Assembly: GCA_014649155.1 (NCBI GenBank)
Contig: BMSM01000014.1
Span: 105,570 to 169,569, forward strand
Origin: Streptomyces griseoviridis
Lineage (GTDB): Bacteria > Actinomycetota > Actinomycetes > Streptomycetales > Streptomycetaceae
DNA: 64,000 nucleotides
Direction of reading: 5' to 3'
Shown: piece after piece, positions 40,939 through 50,679 of the stretch
How positions within the stretch are numbered: position 1 is the stretch's first letter
Layout: the number at the start of each line of letters is the position of its first letter
Made by a program: the position numbers and the translations under genes
The notes under the pieces: model-generated
The model's input: only the letters and a program-made list of their open reading frames with translations
Databases searched by the model: none
What the model was told of the DNA's origin: nothing

Positions 40939-42267
40939 ATGCAGGCAGAAGAGAACACGTCGCTGGTCGGGGAGGAGTACGAGGTCGAGGTCGGCCCCGT
41001 CGCCCACGGCGGCCACTGCGTCGCCCGTACGTCGGAGGGGCAGGTCCTCTTCGTGCGGCACGCGCTGCCCGGTGAGCGGGTCGTCGCCCGGGTCACCGAG
41101 GGCGAGGAGGGCGCCCGCTTCCTGCGCGCGGACGCGGTGCGGATCGTCGAGGCGTCCAAGGACCGCATCGAGGCGCCCTGCCCCTACGCCGGCCCCGGCC
41201 GCTGCGGCGGCTGCGACTGGCAGCACGCCAAGCCGGGCGCCCAGCGCCGCCTCAAGGGCGAGGTCGTCGCCGAGCAGCTGAAGCGGCTCGCCGGCCTCAC
41301 CCCGGAGGAGGCCGGCTGGGACGGCACGGTGATGCCGGCCGAGGGCGACAAGGTCCCGGCCGGGGAGGTCCCCGCCTGGCGCACGCGCGTCCAGTACGCC
41401 GTCGACGCCGACGGCAACGCGGGCCTGCGCCGGCACCGCTCCCACGAGGTCGAGCCGATCGACCACTGCATGATCGCGGCGCCGGGCGTCTCCGAGCTGG
41501 GCATCGAGAAGCGGGACTGGGCGGGCATGGAGTCGGTGGAGGCCATCGCGGCCTCCGGCTCCCAGGACCGCCAGGTCATCCTGACGCCGCGGCCGGGCGC
41601 GCGGCTGCCGCTGGTCGAGCTGGACCGGCCGGTGTCGGTGCTGCGGGTCGAGGAGAAGGACGGCGGCGTCCACCGCGTCCACGGCCGCCCCTTCGTCCGC
41701 GAGCGCGCCGACGGCCGCACCTACCGCGTCGGCAACGGCGGCTTCTGGCAGGTCCACCCGAAGGCCGCGGACACCCTGGTGACGGCCGTCATGCAGGGCC
41801 TCCTGCCCCGCAAGGGCGACATGGCGCTGGACCTGTACTGCGGCGTCGGCCTCTTCGCGGGCGCGCTGGCCGACCGGGTCGGCGACACCGGCGCGGTCCT
41901 CGGCATCGAGTCCGGCAAGCGGGCGGTGGAGGACGCGCGGCACAACCTGTCCGGCTTCGACCGGGTCCGCATCGAACAGGGCAAGGTGGAAGCGGTGCTT
42001 CCGCGCACCGGGATCACCGAGGTGGACCTCGTCGTCCTGGACCCGCCGCGAGCGGGCGCCGGCAAGAAGACGGTCGAGCACCTCGCTTCACTGGGGGCGC
42101 GGAGGATCGCGTACGTGGCGTGCGATCCGGCGGCGTTGGCCCGGGACCTGGGGTACTTCCGGGGTGGGGGGTACCGGGTGCGGATGTTGCGGGTGTTCGA
42201 TCTGTTTCCGATGACGTCGCACGTGGAGTGCGTCGCGATCCTCGAACCTGCGGGCAAGGGGTCCTGA
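40939..42267 (+). CDS. TrmA/RlmD-family 5-methyluridine RNA methyltransferase
   Basis: A 442-residue SAM-dependent methyltransferase: N-terminal TRAM domain, Fe-S-type cysteines in CPYAGPGRCGGCDWQH (about residues 75-90), SAM motif ALDLYCGVGLFAGAL, DPPRAG, and the catalytic CDP motif (YVACDPAAL). It methylates C5 of a uridine in rRNA or tRNA. GGAG ten bases upstream favours the ATG at 40939. Its last 21 codons (42205-42267) are duplicated at 55323-55385, so this 3' end looks like an integration site. Confidence 0.92.
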   Translation: MQAEENTSLVGEEYEVEVGPVAHGGHCVARTSEGQVLFVRHALPGERVVARVTEGEEGARFLRADAVRIVEASKDRIEAPCPYAGPGRCGGCDWQHAKPGAQRRLKGEVVAEQLKRLAGLTPEEAGWDGTVMPAEGDKVPAGEVPAWRTRVQYAVDADGNAGLRRHRSHEVEPIDHCMIAAPGVSELGIEKRDWAGMESVEAIAASGSQDRQVILTPRPGARLPLVELDRPVSVLRVEEKDGGVHRVHGRPFVRERADGRTYRVGNGGFWQVHPKAADTLVTAVMQGLLPRKGDMALDLYCGVGLFAGALADRVGDTGAVLGIESGKRAVEDARHNLSGFDRVRIEQGKVEAVLPRTGITEVDLVVLDPPRAGAGKKTVEHLASLGARRIAYVACDPAALARDLGYFRGGGYRVRMLRVFDLFPMTSHVECVAILEPAGKGS

Positions 42268-42282
42268 CCTGCTCTTTTGTTG
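42205..42282 (+). repeat. left copy of duplicated gene end (att-like)
   Basis: The final 63 bp of the methyltransferase CDS plus the following TGACCTGC..TTTTGT core. It is 84 percent identical over the coding part to 55323-55385, with 17 of 20 residues the same. Interpreted as one end of an integrated island. Confidence 0.7.
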
Positions 42283-42421
42283 TCCGGGTGGGTTGCTCGA
42301 CCTGTTTTCCTCCGCGCAGCGGTTCGAGCGGACGGATCGATCTTTGTAGCTCGCTGACCTGCGGATTCGTGAGCGAGGTGCCTGCATCGGCGACGTCTTC
42401 AGAGGGTTGTTCGGAGATTCT

Positions 42422-42440
42422 TGACGCTTGGAGGACGCTC
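42422..42440. repeat. paired TGACGCT repeats, left island border
   Basis: TGACGCT (42422) and a GGACGCTC variant (42433), start-to-start 11 bp, about 65 bp inside a TGACCTGCGG core at 42355. Confidence 0.55.
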
Positions 42441-42453
42441 GAAGCGGAAGTCT

Positions 42454-42482
42454 CTGCTGCACCGCCGCAGGCGGTGCAGCAG
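42454..42482. terminator. 13-bp hairpin between RNA methyltransferase and antitoxin genes
   Basis: CTGCTGCACCGCC (42454-42466) and GGCGGTGCAGCAG (42470-42482), perfect stem with a 3-nt loop. It may insulate the island from core transcription. Confidence 0.65.
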
Positions 42483-42538
42483 GCCACCCCGGCCCCACGT
42501 TCCTTGGGGGCAGAGAACGCGGCTCGACCGTGCCACCT

Positions 42539-42558
42539 TGATACCGGTCAGGTATCAT
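42539..42558 (+). promoter_or_regulatory. operator and -10 of the toxin-antitoxin operon
   Basis: TGATACC-GGTCA-GGTATCA is a perfect 7-bp inverted repeat that covers the -10 TATCAT (42553-42558). The ATG follows six bases later without a Shine-Dalgarno, so the mRNA is probably leaderless. Autoregulation by the ribbon-helix-helix antitoxin is expected. Confidence 0.65.
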
Positions 42559-42564
42559 CTCTGT

Positions 42565-42759
42565 ATGGCGATGACACTCCGACTCCCCGACGACCTTGAC
42601 GCGAAGCTCACCGAGCGGGCTCGTCGGGAGGGCCGCAGCAAGCAGGAACTTGCCATCGAGGCCATCCGCGACGCCCAGAACAGGGCCGAGCTGAAGGTCG
42701 ATGACGTCTTGGCCGAGCTGATGGACAGCGATGCGGAGATTCTGGACTACCTGAAGTGA
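42565..42759 (+). CDS. CopG-type ribbon-helix-helix antitoxin
   Basis: A 64-residue DNA-binding antitoxin. The N-terminal ribbon-helix-helix starts with the strand MAMTLRLPDDLDAKL followed by ERARREGRSKQELAIEAIRDA. The acidic C-terminal part should wrap the toxin. It is coupled to the Doc gene by a 4-bp overlap. It probably represses its own promoter through the palindrome at the -10. Confidence 0.88.
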   Translation: MAMTLRLPDDLDAKLTERARREGRSKQELAIEAIRDAQNRAELKVDDVLAELMDSDAEILDYLK

Positions 42760-43148
42760 CGGACGTGCGCTACATCCAGATCGACGAGATCCTGGCCATT
42801 GCTCGCACGGTCAACGGTACCGAGCACAGTGTGCGTGACATGGGACTTTTGGTGTCGGCGATCGAGCGACCCCGGACGAACGTGTTCGGAGCCGAGCTAT
42901 ATCCCACGCTGCACGAGAAGGCGGCGGCACTGCTGCATTCCGTTGCCCGCAATCATGCGCTGATCGACGGTAACAAGCGCACCGCCTGGCTCGCCATGCG
43001 TGTCTTCCTGCGGTTCAACGGCGTCAGCGCCAGTACCGTGCCGCCGCCCGTCTCCGTTGCCGGCCCGTTCGTCGAGGAAGTCGCGCAGGACAACGTCGAA
43101 GTACCGGTCATTGCCAAGCGTCTGTCGGCCTGGTTCCCCATTTCCTGA
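42756..43148 (+). CDS. doc: Doc-family (Fic fold) toxin
   Basis: A 130-residue Doc-type toxin with the motif HALIDGNKRTAW (residues about 68-79), the kinase-active variant of the Fic motif that in phage P1 Doc phosphorylates EF-Tu. The N-terminal part YIQIDEILAIARTVNG is also typical. Start GTG at 42756 overlaps the antitoxin stop. Intact and full length. It could stabilise the island or act as an abortive defence module. Confidence 0.9.
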   Translation: MTDVRYIQIDEILAIARTVNGTEHSVRDMGLLVSAIERPRTNVFGAELYPTLHEKAAALLHSVARNHALIDGNKRTAWLAMRVFLRFNGVSASTVPPPVSVAGPFVEEVAQDNVEVPVIAKRLSAWFPIS

Positions 43149-43646
43149 CATTCACGTCGTGTCCCGTAATCGATCTTCAGGTATGCCGAGACGTGCCAAC
43201 GCCACCAAGCAACTCCACGGCGATGACCTCCTGCGTTACCAGGAGGAGCGCTGGGGATGAGCGTCCCTATGGCCGACCCTCCGACCATGGGGGAAGAACC
43301 TCGGGCTTATCCCTGGTTTGGAACAAGGTCCGGTCGCTGCCGAGAGCCTTGGAAGTCGCCGCCCATCCCGCCCTGCCCGATCCGGCCGAGCAGTTCGTAT
43401 CCGCCCAGCTCGGAAGGGTCGTCGGGGCTGAGGGGCGCGATGTGCACGAAGGGCCTCACAATCGGGCGGAACCGGTGTCCACGGTCACGCTAGACCACCG
43501 CCACCGCCGGCGGGAGGCCGGTCGCCGCCCACTCCCCGGCAGACCGGGCGCACACCCCTCTTCCGGGACACGGCCCGTGATGTCGGTGCCGCCCTCTACG
43601 GTGGAGATCGCCGATGCCGCCGGGGCGGTGGGGAGGGACGACAGGC
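43149..43646. other. gap between toxin gene and Wadjet operon
   Basis: About 500 bp. The only coding-like piece is the tail of a plus-strand frame ending at 43260 (from an ATG at 43183: MPRRANATKQLHGDDLLRYQ, then EERWG); it looks like a fragment of a larger lost gene. From 43261 to 43646 I see no supported gene; the Wadjet promoter should lie here, but no clear box is visible. Confidence 0.4.
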
Positions 43647-45200
43647 GTGCGCAGGGTGCCACCGGAGATGTTCCGGTTCACGACGGGGGAGAAGGCCGAT
43701 CTGAACGGGGCGGTGCTGGACGCCTTCGGCGTGGCCGGCGAGCACCTCGAAACCACGCTGGGGCCCGACGCGGTACGCGAGCGACTGCGCCTGGTGGGCT
43801 GGGTGGCGGCCGTCGACGACGGGGAACTGCAGGACGCGCTTGCCCGGCTCGTGAAGTGGGAGCTCCTCGACGTCGTGCACAACCATGCGGAGAACTACCG
43901 CACGGCCGAGGAGTACGAGCGGCGCAACCTCCAGTACTCGTTGACCCGCCGAGGTGAGGCGGCTCTCGCCGGAGTGCGGCACGCGCTCAAGGTGCTGGCT
44001 TCCACAGGGGCGTTGCAGACGGCCGTGCTGGAGGCCATCGCCGACCGACTGGACGACCTGTGCCTGCTGTCCGCCGAACCCGCCTCCGCCGATCGGCGGA
44101 TCTTCAGCACGCTGCGCGAGCTGGAGGCGCACTTGGAAGCCCTGGTGGAGAACACCAAGGCGTTCAACGGCGAACTGCAGCGCCTCCTGCGCGCCGAGGG
44201 CGCGGACCTGGACGTGTTCCGTGAGGTCAAAGCCGCCACTGTCGCGTACCTCCAGGAGTTCCTCGTCAACCTCGACCGGCGCGGGCAGGCGGTCGCCGCC
44301 GCCGTGGCCCGGGTGGAGGACCGGGGGACCGCCGTGCTGCGCGAGCGCGCCCTGCGCGGGGCCGAACTGCCCCCGGTCGCCGGTGAGGACCCCGCGGCCG
44401 GCTGGCTGGAGAGCAGGCGGGCGCGCTGGGCCGGCCTGCGGGCGTGGTTCCTGCCGGACGACGGGGCACGGCCCCGGATCGAGCAGCTGCACGACATCGC
44501 CCGGCGCGCCATCGTCTCGCTCCTGCAGGTCCTGGAGCGGATCAACGAGTCACGGCGCCGCTCCTCCAGCGCCGTACAGGACTTCCGGGAGCTGGCGCGC
44601 TGGTTCGCCGCGGCCCCCGCGGAGGAGGACCTGCACCGGCTGTGGTCGGCGGCCTTCGGACTCGGCCCGGCGCGTCACGCTCACCTCGCCCACCCAGACC
44701 CGGAGTTGATCCCGTCGTCCCGTTCCTGGTCCGAGGCCCCGCCCGTGGAGGTGTCGGCGCTGCTGCGGACCAGCGGACGGACCGAGCGCTTCACCCGCAC
44801 GGCCAGGGTGCGGGACGTCACGGCGGTCAGGGCCGAGCGCGCGGAGCGGGCCCGCGCGGAGCGGGCGGAACTCGCGCGTGCCTGGCAGGCCTTGGAGACG
44901 GACGGCCCCGTGCGCCTGTCCTCCTTCGGCACACTGGATCCCCCCGTTTTCGAGCGGCTGCTCGACCTGGTGGGCCGGGCCCTGGCCGCCCGACCGGACA
45001 CGACCGGCTCACGACGCGCCACGACGGGCGACGGCCGGGTGGAGATCGCGCTGTCCCCACCTCCCGACGAGCGCACCGCCGTACTGCGCACGACGAAGGG
45101 CACACTCGTCGGACCGGACTACGTCGTGCTCATCACTGCGGCCGACGGAGCGAGCGCCCTCCCACGGCCGGGCGCCGCGCGGCGCGAGGCAGCCGGATGA
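43647..45200 (+). CDS. jetA: Wadjet type III JetA (TIGR02677/DUF2397)
   Basis: A 517-residue MukF/kleisin-like subunit of the Wadjet anti-plasmid complex. It starts with RRVPPEMFRFTTGEKADLNGAVLDAF and has a winged-helix N-terminal domain, a long helical middle (about residues 130-330) and a C-terminal winged helix. GGAGGG nine bases upstream favours the GTG at 43647; an ATG at 43614 is the alternative. First of four overlapping genes in the order A-B-C-D, which is diagnostic. The type III label comes from family knowledge of DUF2397/DUF2398/SMC/DUF2399 sets in actinobacteria. Confidence 0.9.
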   Translation: MRRVPPEMFRFTTGEKADLNGAVLDAFGVAGEHLETTLGPDAVRERLRLVGWVAAVDDGELQDALARLVKWELLDVVHNHAENYRTAEEYERRNLQYSLTRRGEAALAGVRHALKVLASTGALQTAVLEAIADRLDDLCLLSAEPASADRRIFSTLRELEAHLEALVENTKAFNGELQRLLRAEGADLDVFREVKAATVAYLQEFLVNLDRRGQAVAAAVARVEDRGTAVLRERALRGAELPPVAGEDPAAGWLESRRARWAGLRAWFLPDDGARPRIEQLHDIARRAIVSLLQVLERINESRRRSSSAVQDFRELARWFAAAPAEEDLHRLWSAAFGLGPARHAHLAHPDPELIPSSRSWSEAPPVEVSALLRTSGRTERFTRTARVRDVTAVRAERAERARAERAELARAWQALETDGPVRLSSFGTLDPPVFERLLDLVGRALAARPDTTGSRRATTGDGRVEIALSPPPDERTAVLRTTKGTLVGPDYVVLITAADGASALPRPGAARREAAG

Positions 45201-46543
45201 GCACCCTCGCCAACCAACTCGCCGCCGCGGAACGGGAGCAGGTCGCCCGTGCCGTCCGTCTCCTGCTGGCCCGGCCCCTGCTGACCGAGGCCACCGACCC
45301 GGCTGGCTTCGAACTCGTACGCCGCCGTCGCGAGCCGTTGGCCCAGTGGTTCGACTACACCTGCGGCTGGAGCCTGGTGGTGGAACCGCGCCGCGGCTAC
45401 GCCCGCCTCACCAAGGTCCGTGCCGACCCGGACGGCTCCCGGCCGGCCCGCAGGGCGCGTTCCGGCCGGGCCCCGTTCGACCGCCGACGTTACGTGCTGC
45501 TGTGCGTGACCGCCGCCGAGCTGCTGTCCATGCCGATGACGACCATCGGCATGCTCGCCGACCGTGTCGTGCAGGCTACGTCGGCCGACCGGGCGCTGGC
45601 CGCTTTCGACCCGGTGCACAAGCCGGAGCGGATGGCGTTCGTCGACGTGCTGAAGCTGCTGGAGTCGTACGACGTGCTGCGCGCGGTCGACGGGACCACC
45701 GAGGCGTACGTCGAGTCCGCCGAGGCGAAGGTCCTCTACCGGGTGGACAGCACGCTGTTGATGCGGCTGCCCGCCGCACCCGTCGGCGCCTCCCGGCTCG
45801 CCGTACCCCCGGACGAGGTGCCCGCGCGGTTCGGGGAACTCCTCACCGGTCTGGTGCGGGAGCGCCGCTACGGCGGCGCGGTCGCCGACGGCACGGCGGA
45901 CGAGGCGCACGGAGAGAGAGCCGCCACGGACGCGCAACGCAACCTGAGGCTGCGCCACTCGGTGCTGCGCCGCCTCTTCGACGACCCCGTGCTGTACCGG
46001 ACGGACCTGACCGACGACGAGCTGACGTACGTCACTTCCCTGACCGGACGCCAGATCCTGCGCCGCTCGGTCGAGCAGGCCGGTTTCCTGCTGGAGGAAC
46101 GAGCCGAGGGCTTCCTGCTCGTGGACCCGGACGGGCTGGCCACCGATGTCCGCTTCCCCGACGACACGTCCACCGCCCGGGTCGCCGCGCTGCTCCTCCT
46201 GGAGCCGCTGTGCGCCGCGCCCGCCGGGCTGCTGCCCGAGCAGCTCGCCGAGGCCGGAGTGGATCTGCTGCGGCGCTTCCCGCGGTGGGCCAGGGCGTAC
46301 CAGTCCGAGGACGGCACGGCCCGGTTGTCCGACGACGCCGTACGCGTCCTGCGCGACGTCGGCCTGGCCCGCCGGGCCGGGGGGCGTGTCGTCGCCTGCC
46401 CGGCGGCATACCGCTACCGCCTGACGGAGGCGACGAGTCCGGACCGGGACGACAAGCCCGGACCGGAGTGGGACGCCACCTCCCCCCAGGCGGCAGGCGG
46501 CCCGGCTGCCGAGGGCGTCGCCGAAGGAGGAGACGAGCAGTGA
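45197..46543 (+). CDS. jetB: Wadjet type III JetB (TIGR02678/DUF2398)
   Basis: A 448-residue MukE/kite-like subunit. It begins MSTLANQLAAAEREQVARAVRLLLARPLL, with two winged-helix units and the typical WFDYTCGW segment near residue 50. The last 25 residues are Pro/Gly/Glu-rich. The ATG overlaps the jetA stop (ATGA) and its own stop overlaps the jetC start. In Wadjet the kite dimer binds the kleisin and DNA. Confidence 0.9.
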   Translation: MSTLANQLAAAEREQVARAVRLLLARPLLTEATDPAGFELVRRRREPLAQWFDYTCGWSLVVEPRRGYARLTKVRADPDGSRPARRARSGRAPFDRRRYVLLCVTAAELLSMPMTTIGMLADRVVQATSADRALAAFDPVHKPERMAFVDVLKLLESYDVLRAVDGTTEAYVESAEAKVLYRVDSTLLMRLPAAPVGASRLAVPPDEVPARFGELLTGLVRERRYGGAVADGTADEAHGERAATDAQRNLRLRHSVLRRLFDDPVLYRTDLTDDELTYVTSLTGRQILRRSVEQAGFLLEERAEGFLLVDPDGLATDVRFPDDTSTARVAALLLLEPLCAAPAGLLPEQLAEAGVDLLRRFPRWARAYQSEDGTARLSDDAVRVLRDVGLARRAGGRVVACPAAYRYRLTEATSPDRDDKPGPEWDATSPQAAGGPAAEGVAEGGDEQ

Positions 46544-49500
46544 GCGTGACAGAGCTTCCCTTCCCGCGGCGACCAGAGCCCACCGAACCAGCCGTGGCAG
46601 GGGCCGCCCGAGCGGCGGCTGCCGCCGGCAGCCGCTGGCAGCCCCACCGCGCAGGCATCCTCAACGTCTGGCGCTACTACGACGAGACGTTCACCTTCCA
46701 TCAGGGCCGCCTGCTGCTGCGCGGCCAGAACGGATCGGGCAAGTCCAAGGCCCTGGAACTGCTCCTGCCGTTCCTCTTCGACGCCAGCCTCCGCCCCAAC
46801 CGCCTGTCCACATTCGGCGGTTCGGAACGCACCATGCACTGGAACCTGCTGGGCGAGGGCGCCTCCGGCAAGACCCGCGTCGGATACGTGTGGATGGAGT
46901 TCCGCCGCGTCGGCGACGACGGCAGCGAACGGTGGTTCGGCTGCGGGGCGCGCCTGCAGGCGAGCGTGCACACCAGCGCGGTCCACGCCGACTACTTCAC
47001 CACCGGCTCCAGAATCGCCCGTCCGGGTGGTGTGCTCCTCGTCAACGAGGCGGGACAGCCACTGACCCGGGCCGCCCTCGCCGAAGCCCTGCGCGACCGC
47101 GGCGACATCCATGCCTCGGCCACCGACTACCGCACGGCCGTACGGCGTGAACTCTTCGCGGGGATGGGGGAGCAGCGTTACGAGTCGCTGCTGTCCGCGC
47201 TGCTCCAGCTGCGTCAGCCCAAACTGTCGGAGCGGCTCGACCCGTCCCTGCTCTCCACCCTGCTGTCCCGTGCCCTGCCCCCGCTGGGCGAGGGGGAGAT
47301 CGCCGAACTCGCCGAGGGCTTCGAACGGCTCGACCGGCAGCGGGAACACCTCAAGCGGCTCGACGACGAGGTGACGGCCGCCGAGACCGTCGCGTCCCGG
47401 CAGCGCGCCTACGCGCGGCGGGTCCTGCGTGCGAGTTCCGCCGCGCTCATCTCGGCCACGACCGAGATGGACAACCTCACCCGGGTCGCCCGCCAGAGCG
47501 CCGAGGAGCTCGAACAGGCGCTGGCGGAACGCCGGTCGGCCCAGGCCCGGCGCCAGGAGCAGGAGATGCGCGCGCACGCGCTGGACGAGACCGTCGAGGG
47601 CCTGCGCGAGAGTGATGCGTACCAGCAGGGCGAGGAACTCGACCGGCTCCGCCGCCGCACCGAAGACGTGGCAGCCGCCGCCGAAGGGCACCGAACCTCT
47701 GCCCACGCCGCTCAGGCCCGGTCGGAGGAGGACCAGCAGCACTCCGACGAGGCGGCGGACCAGGCCCGCACACTCGGCGAGCATGCGCGCGAAGCCGCCG
47801 GGGAAGCACACAGGGCGGCTCGGGCAGCAGGGCTGGAGTCCATCCATCACGAGGTGAGGACAGTCTTCGACGCGGATCCCGCCGTGGCCCTCCCCTACAG
47901 CACGGGACGCGATCGGGGCGGCGTCCCCCACACGGCGGGCGAGAACGGCGCGCGACAAGCACGTCGGCTGCTGCGCGGCGCGGACACCGCCCGACGGCAG
48001 CAGGTCACCCTCGTCACCGAGGCGATCGACGAGCATGATCGCGCCGTACGCGACCGAGGCGCCGCCGAGGAACTGCTGGACGAGGCCCGCACCCGACTCG
48101 CGGAGGCGATCGCCCGGCGGGACGAGGCGGCCGCCGCCTGGGACGACGCCCTTGCCGCACAGGCGGAACGCCTGCTCGCCTGGGCCGAGGACTGCACGGA
48201 ACTGCGCATCACCGACCTCGACGAACTCGCTGCCGCAGCAGTGGCGGAGGCCGAGGTGACGGCCTTGACCGAAGCCGCCGCACGCCCGCTGGAACAGGAG
48301 ATCGCCACGGCGGAGGCCACCACCCGAGCCGCACGTCAGGGCCTGCGGGACGAGCGGAACCTACTGGAGGAGAAGCTACGAGGGCTGAGCGGTGAAACCG
48401 ACCTGCCGCCTGTGCCCCCGCCCACCCGCACCACCGTCCGTACGGTGACGGCGGGAGCACCCCTGTGGCGATTGGTCGCTTTCCGTGAAGGCGTCCCGCT
48501 CCCCGTTCAGTCCGGGGTGGAGGCCGCAATGGAGGCGTCGGGTCTCCTGGATGCCTGGGTCAGTCCCTACGACGGACTCACGCTGCCAGGTCACGACACC
48601 CGCGCCGAGGCCGCCCTGGCCGCGACCGCCGCGGGGCCCAGCCTGCTGGAGGTGCTGAGGCCCGAGGAGGACATCCCCGTCCCGGCCGACACCGTGACCC
48701 GCATCCTCGCAGGCATCGCCTACGGCCCCACTCTGCCGGGCGGGCGCCCCGCGGCCGTCTCCGCCGACGGCGCATGGCGTCTCGCGCTCGCCACCGGGAC
48801 ATGGAGCAAGCCGGAACCTGCCCACATCGGCGCCCTGGCACGTCAGCGAGCCCGGCAGCGCATGATCGGCGAACTGACCGACCGCATCGGCGAGACGAAC
48901 GCCTCCCTCGCCGCACTCGACGACAGGCTGCGCGGCCTCGCCGCTCGCCGCGCCCGGCTGGACGCCGACCGCGCCGCCCGCCCCGACCACCGGGAACCCG
49001 ACGCCCGACGGCGGGACCGGGACCGCGCAGAGGACGCAGTGGCGGCTCGGGATGACGCCGTGCGTGACGTCGCCGCTCGTCTGGAGCGGTGCGAGAGGGA
49101 GGTGGCGGGCGCTCTGCGCACGCTCGACCGCCGGGCCGCCGAACACGGACTGCCCACCGACCGCGCCCGGTTGCGTACGCTCTCCGACGCCATCGACAGG
49201 TTCCGGGACACCGCCGACAGCTGGGTGGACGCCCGGCTCGCCGCGACCGCCGCCGCCGACCGGGCCCGTCAGCGGGCCGCGCAGGCAGACCGATCGCGCC
49301 GGACCGCCGAGGAACGCGCCGAGGACGCGGCCGCCGCCGAAGCGGAGGCAGCGGGGCTGAAAGCGCGCCTGGAGGCAGTGGAAGCCACCGTCGGCGCGGA
49401 CTACCGGCAGATCGTCGCCCGCGTCGCCGAGGCGCGCGCCGAGCTGCGTCGCTGCCGTGAGGAGTCCGGCCGGGCCGCCGAACTCCTGCTGCGCCTGGAA

Positions 49501-50679
49501 GGACAGGTCGGAGAACTGCGGGCCACCAGCGGCCAGGACGCCGATCGACGGGAACAGGCCGTCGCGACCCGGGACGCGGCGGCGCACCGGTTCCGGCACC
49601 TGTGCCTGGCCGGGCTGGCCGAGGACGCCGGCATCACACCGGCACTCGACGCCGAGGACGGGACCAAGGCCACCCTGGAGGCCGCCCGCGCCGCGGCGGC
49701 GAAGTGGCCGGACATCCCGCACGCCCCACGCAACCTGGGCGACGCCGCGACCCGCCTGTCCGAAGCGGTCCACGAGGCCCGCCGGCGCCTCGGCACCCGT
49801 GCCGACCTGGACCTGGAACCGGACGACGACATCCAGCTCTTCACCGCCACCCTGGACGGCGTACGTGTGGGGGCGACGGGCCTGCTCAGCACGCTCACCC
49901 AGGAGCGCGACCGCAGCCGGGACGACATCACGGCCGCCGAGCGGCGTCTGTTCGACCAGATCCTCACCGGCGACATCCGCCGCCACCTCGCGGCCCGCAT
50001 CCGCCAGGCCGGTGAACTCGTCGACCGCATGAACGGGCACCTGGAGCGGGTCCGCACCGCCTCCAACGTCGCCGTCCAACTCGTCTGGGACGTCCGCCCG
50101 GACCTTCCGGACAGCACCCGCACCGCCCGTCAGCTGCTGCTCAAGGACCCCGGCCGGGTCACCGAGAGCGACCGGGAGGCCCTGCACGTCTTCTTCCGCG
50201 CCCGCATCGAGGAGGCCAAGGGCAGCGAGACGGCCGCGAGCTGGGAGGAACAGCTCGGTGAGGTGCTCGACTACACCGCCTGGCACCGCTTCACCGTCCG
50301 CCTCGACCGGGCGAACGGGACCGGCTGGCAGCCGCTGACCAAGAAGCTGCACGGCGCGCTCTCCGGCGGAGAGAAGGCCATCGCACTGCACCTGCCGCTG
50401 TTCGCCGCCGTCGCCGCCCACTACGAGGCCGTGCCCCTGGCACCCCGGCCGATCCTGCTGGACGAGGTCTTCGTCGGTGTCGACACGGTCAACCGCGGGC
50501 AGGTCTTCGCGCTGCTCACCGCACTCGACCTGGACCTCATGGTCACCTCCGACCACGAATGGTGCACCTACGGCGAACTGCCCGGCATCGCCGTCCACCA
50601 ACTCCTCACCGGCGGGGACGACGACGCGGTCACCAGCGCCCGCTTCGTCTGGAACGGCGTCGACCTGGAGGTGGAATGA
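46540..50679 (+). CDS. jetC: Wadjet type III JetC, SMC-like ATPase (TIGR02680)
   Basis: A 1379-residue condensin-like ATPase that extrudes DNA loops on plasmids. Walker A GQNGSGKS lies near residues 66-73. Two long coiled-coil arms (about 260-560 and 760-1180, Ala/Glu/Arg-rich heptads) flank a central hinge-like globular domain. The ABC signature LSGGEKAIALHLPLF and Walker B ILLDEVFVGVD are near the C-terminus. AAGGAGG ten bases upstream supports the GTG at 46540. All ATPase motifs are intact, so the protein should be active. Confidence 0.93.
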   Translation: MSVTELPFPRRPEPTEPAVAGAARAAAAAGSRWQPHRAGILNVWRYYDETFTFHQGRLLLRGQNGSGKSKALELLLPFLFDASLRPNRLSTFGGSERTMHWNLLGEGASGKTRVGYVWMEFRRVGDDGSERWFGCGARLQASVHTSAVHADYFTTGSRIARPGGVLLVNEAGQPLTRAALAEALRDRGDIHASATDYRTAVRRELFAGMGEQRYESLLSALLQLRQPKLSERLDPSLLSTLLSRALPPLGEGEIAELAEGFERLDRQREHLKRLDDEVTAAETVASRQRAYARRVLRASSAALISATTEMDNLTRVARQSAEELEQALAERRSAQARRQEQEMRAHALDETVEGLRESDAYQQGEELDRLRRRTEDVAAAAEGHRTSAHAAQARSEEDQQHSDEAADQARTLGEHAREAAGEAHRAARAAGLESIHHEVRTVFDADPAVALPYSTGRDRGGVPHTAGENGARQARRLLRGADTARRQQVTLVTEAIDEHDRAVRDRGAAEELLDEARTRLAEAIARRDEAAAAWDDALAAQAERLLAWAEDCTELRITDLDELAAAAVAEAEVTALTEAAARPLEQEIATAEATTRAARQGLRDERNLLEEKLRGLSGETDLPPVPPPTRTTVRTVTAGAPLWRLVAFREGVPLPVQSGVEAAMEASGLLDAWVSPYDGLTLPGHDTRAEAALAATAAGPSLLEVLRPEEDIPVPADTVTRILAGIAYGPTLPGGRPAAVSADGAWRLALATGTWSKPEPAHIGALARQRARQRMIGELTDRIGETNASLAALDDRLRGLAARRARLDADRAARPDHREPDARRRDRDRAEDAVAARDDAVRDVAARLERCEREVAGALRTLDRRAAEHGLPTDRARLRTLSDAIDRFRDTADSWVDARLAATAAADRARQRAAQADRSRRTAEERAEDAAAAEAEAAGLKARLEAVEATVGADYRQIVARVAEARAELRRCREESGRAAELLLRLEGQVGELRATSGQDADRREQAVATRDAAAHRFRHLCLAGLAEDAGITPALDAEDGTKATLEAARAAAAKWPDIPHAPRNLGDAATRLSEAVHEARRRLGTRADLDLEPDDDIQLFTATLDGVRVGATGLLSTLTQERDRSRDDITAAERRLFDQILTGDIRRHLAARIRQAGELVDRMNGHLERVRTASNVAVQLVWDVRPDLPDSTRTARQLLLKDPGRVTESDREALHVFFRARIEEAKGSETAASWEEQLGEVLDYTAWHRFTVRLDRANGTGWQPLTKKLHGALSGGEKAIALHLPLFAAVAAHYEAVPLAPRPILLDEVFVGVDTVNRGQVFALLTALDLDLMVTSDHEWCTYGELPGIAVHQLLTGGDDDAVTSARFVWNGVDLEVE

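Noticed and set aside
38791..42081. Very long antisense frame opposite the permease and RNA methyltransferase
   Set aside because: Low-complexity Arg/Asp/His-rich translation, no domains; both plus-strand genes are certain.
46540..50679. SbcC-type DNA repair exonuclease
   Set aside because: No sbcD partner; the four-gene order and TIGR02680-like ends fit Wadjet JetC.
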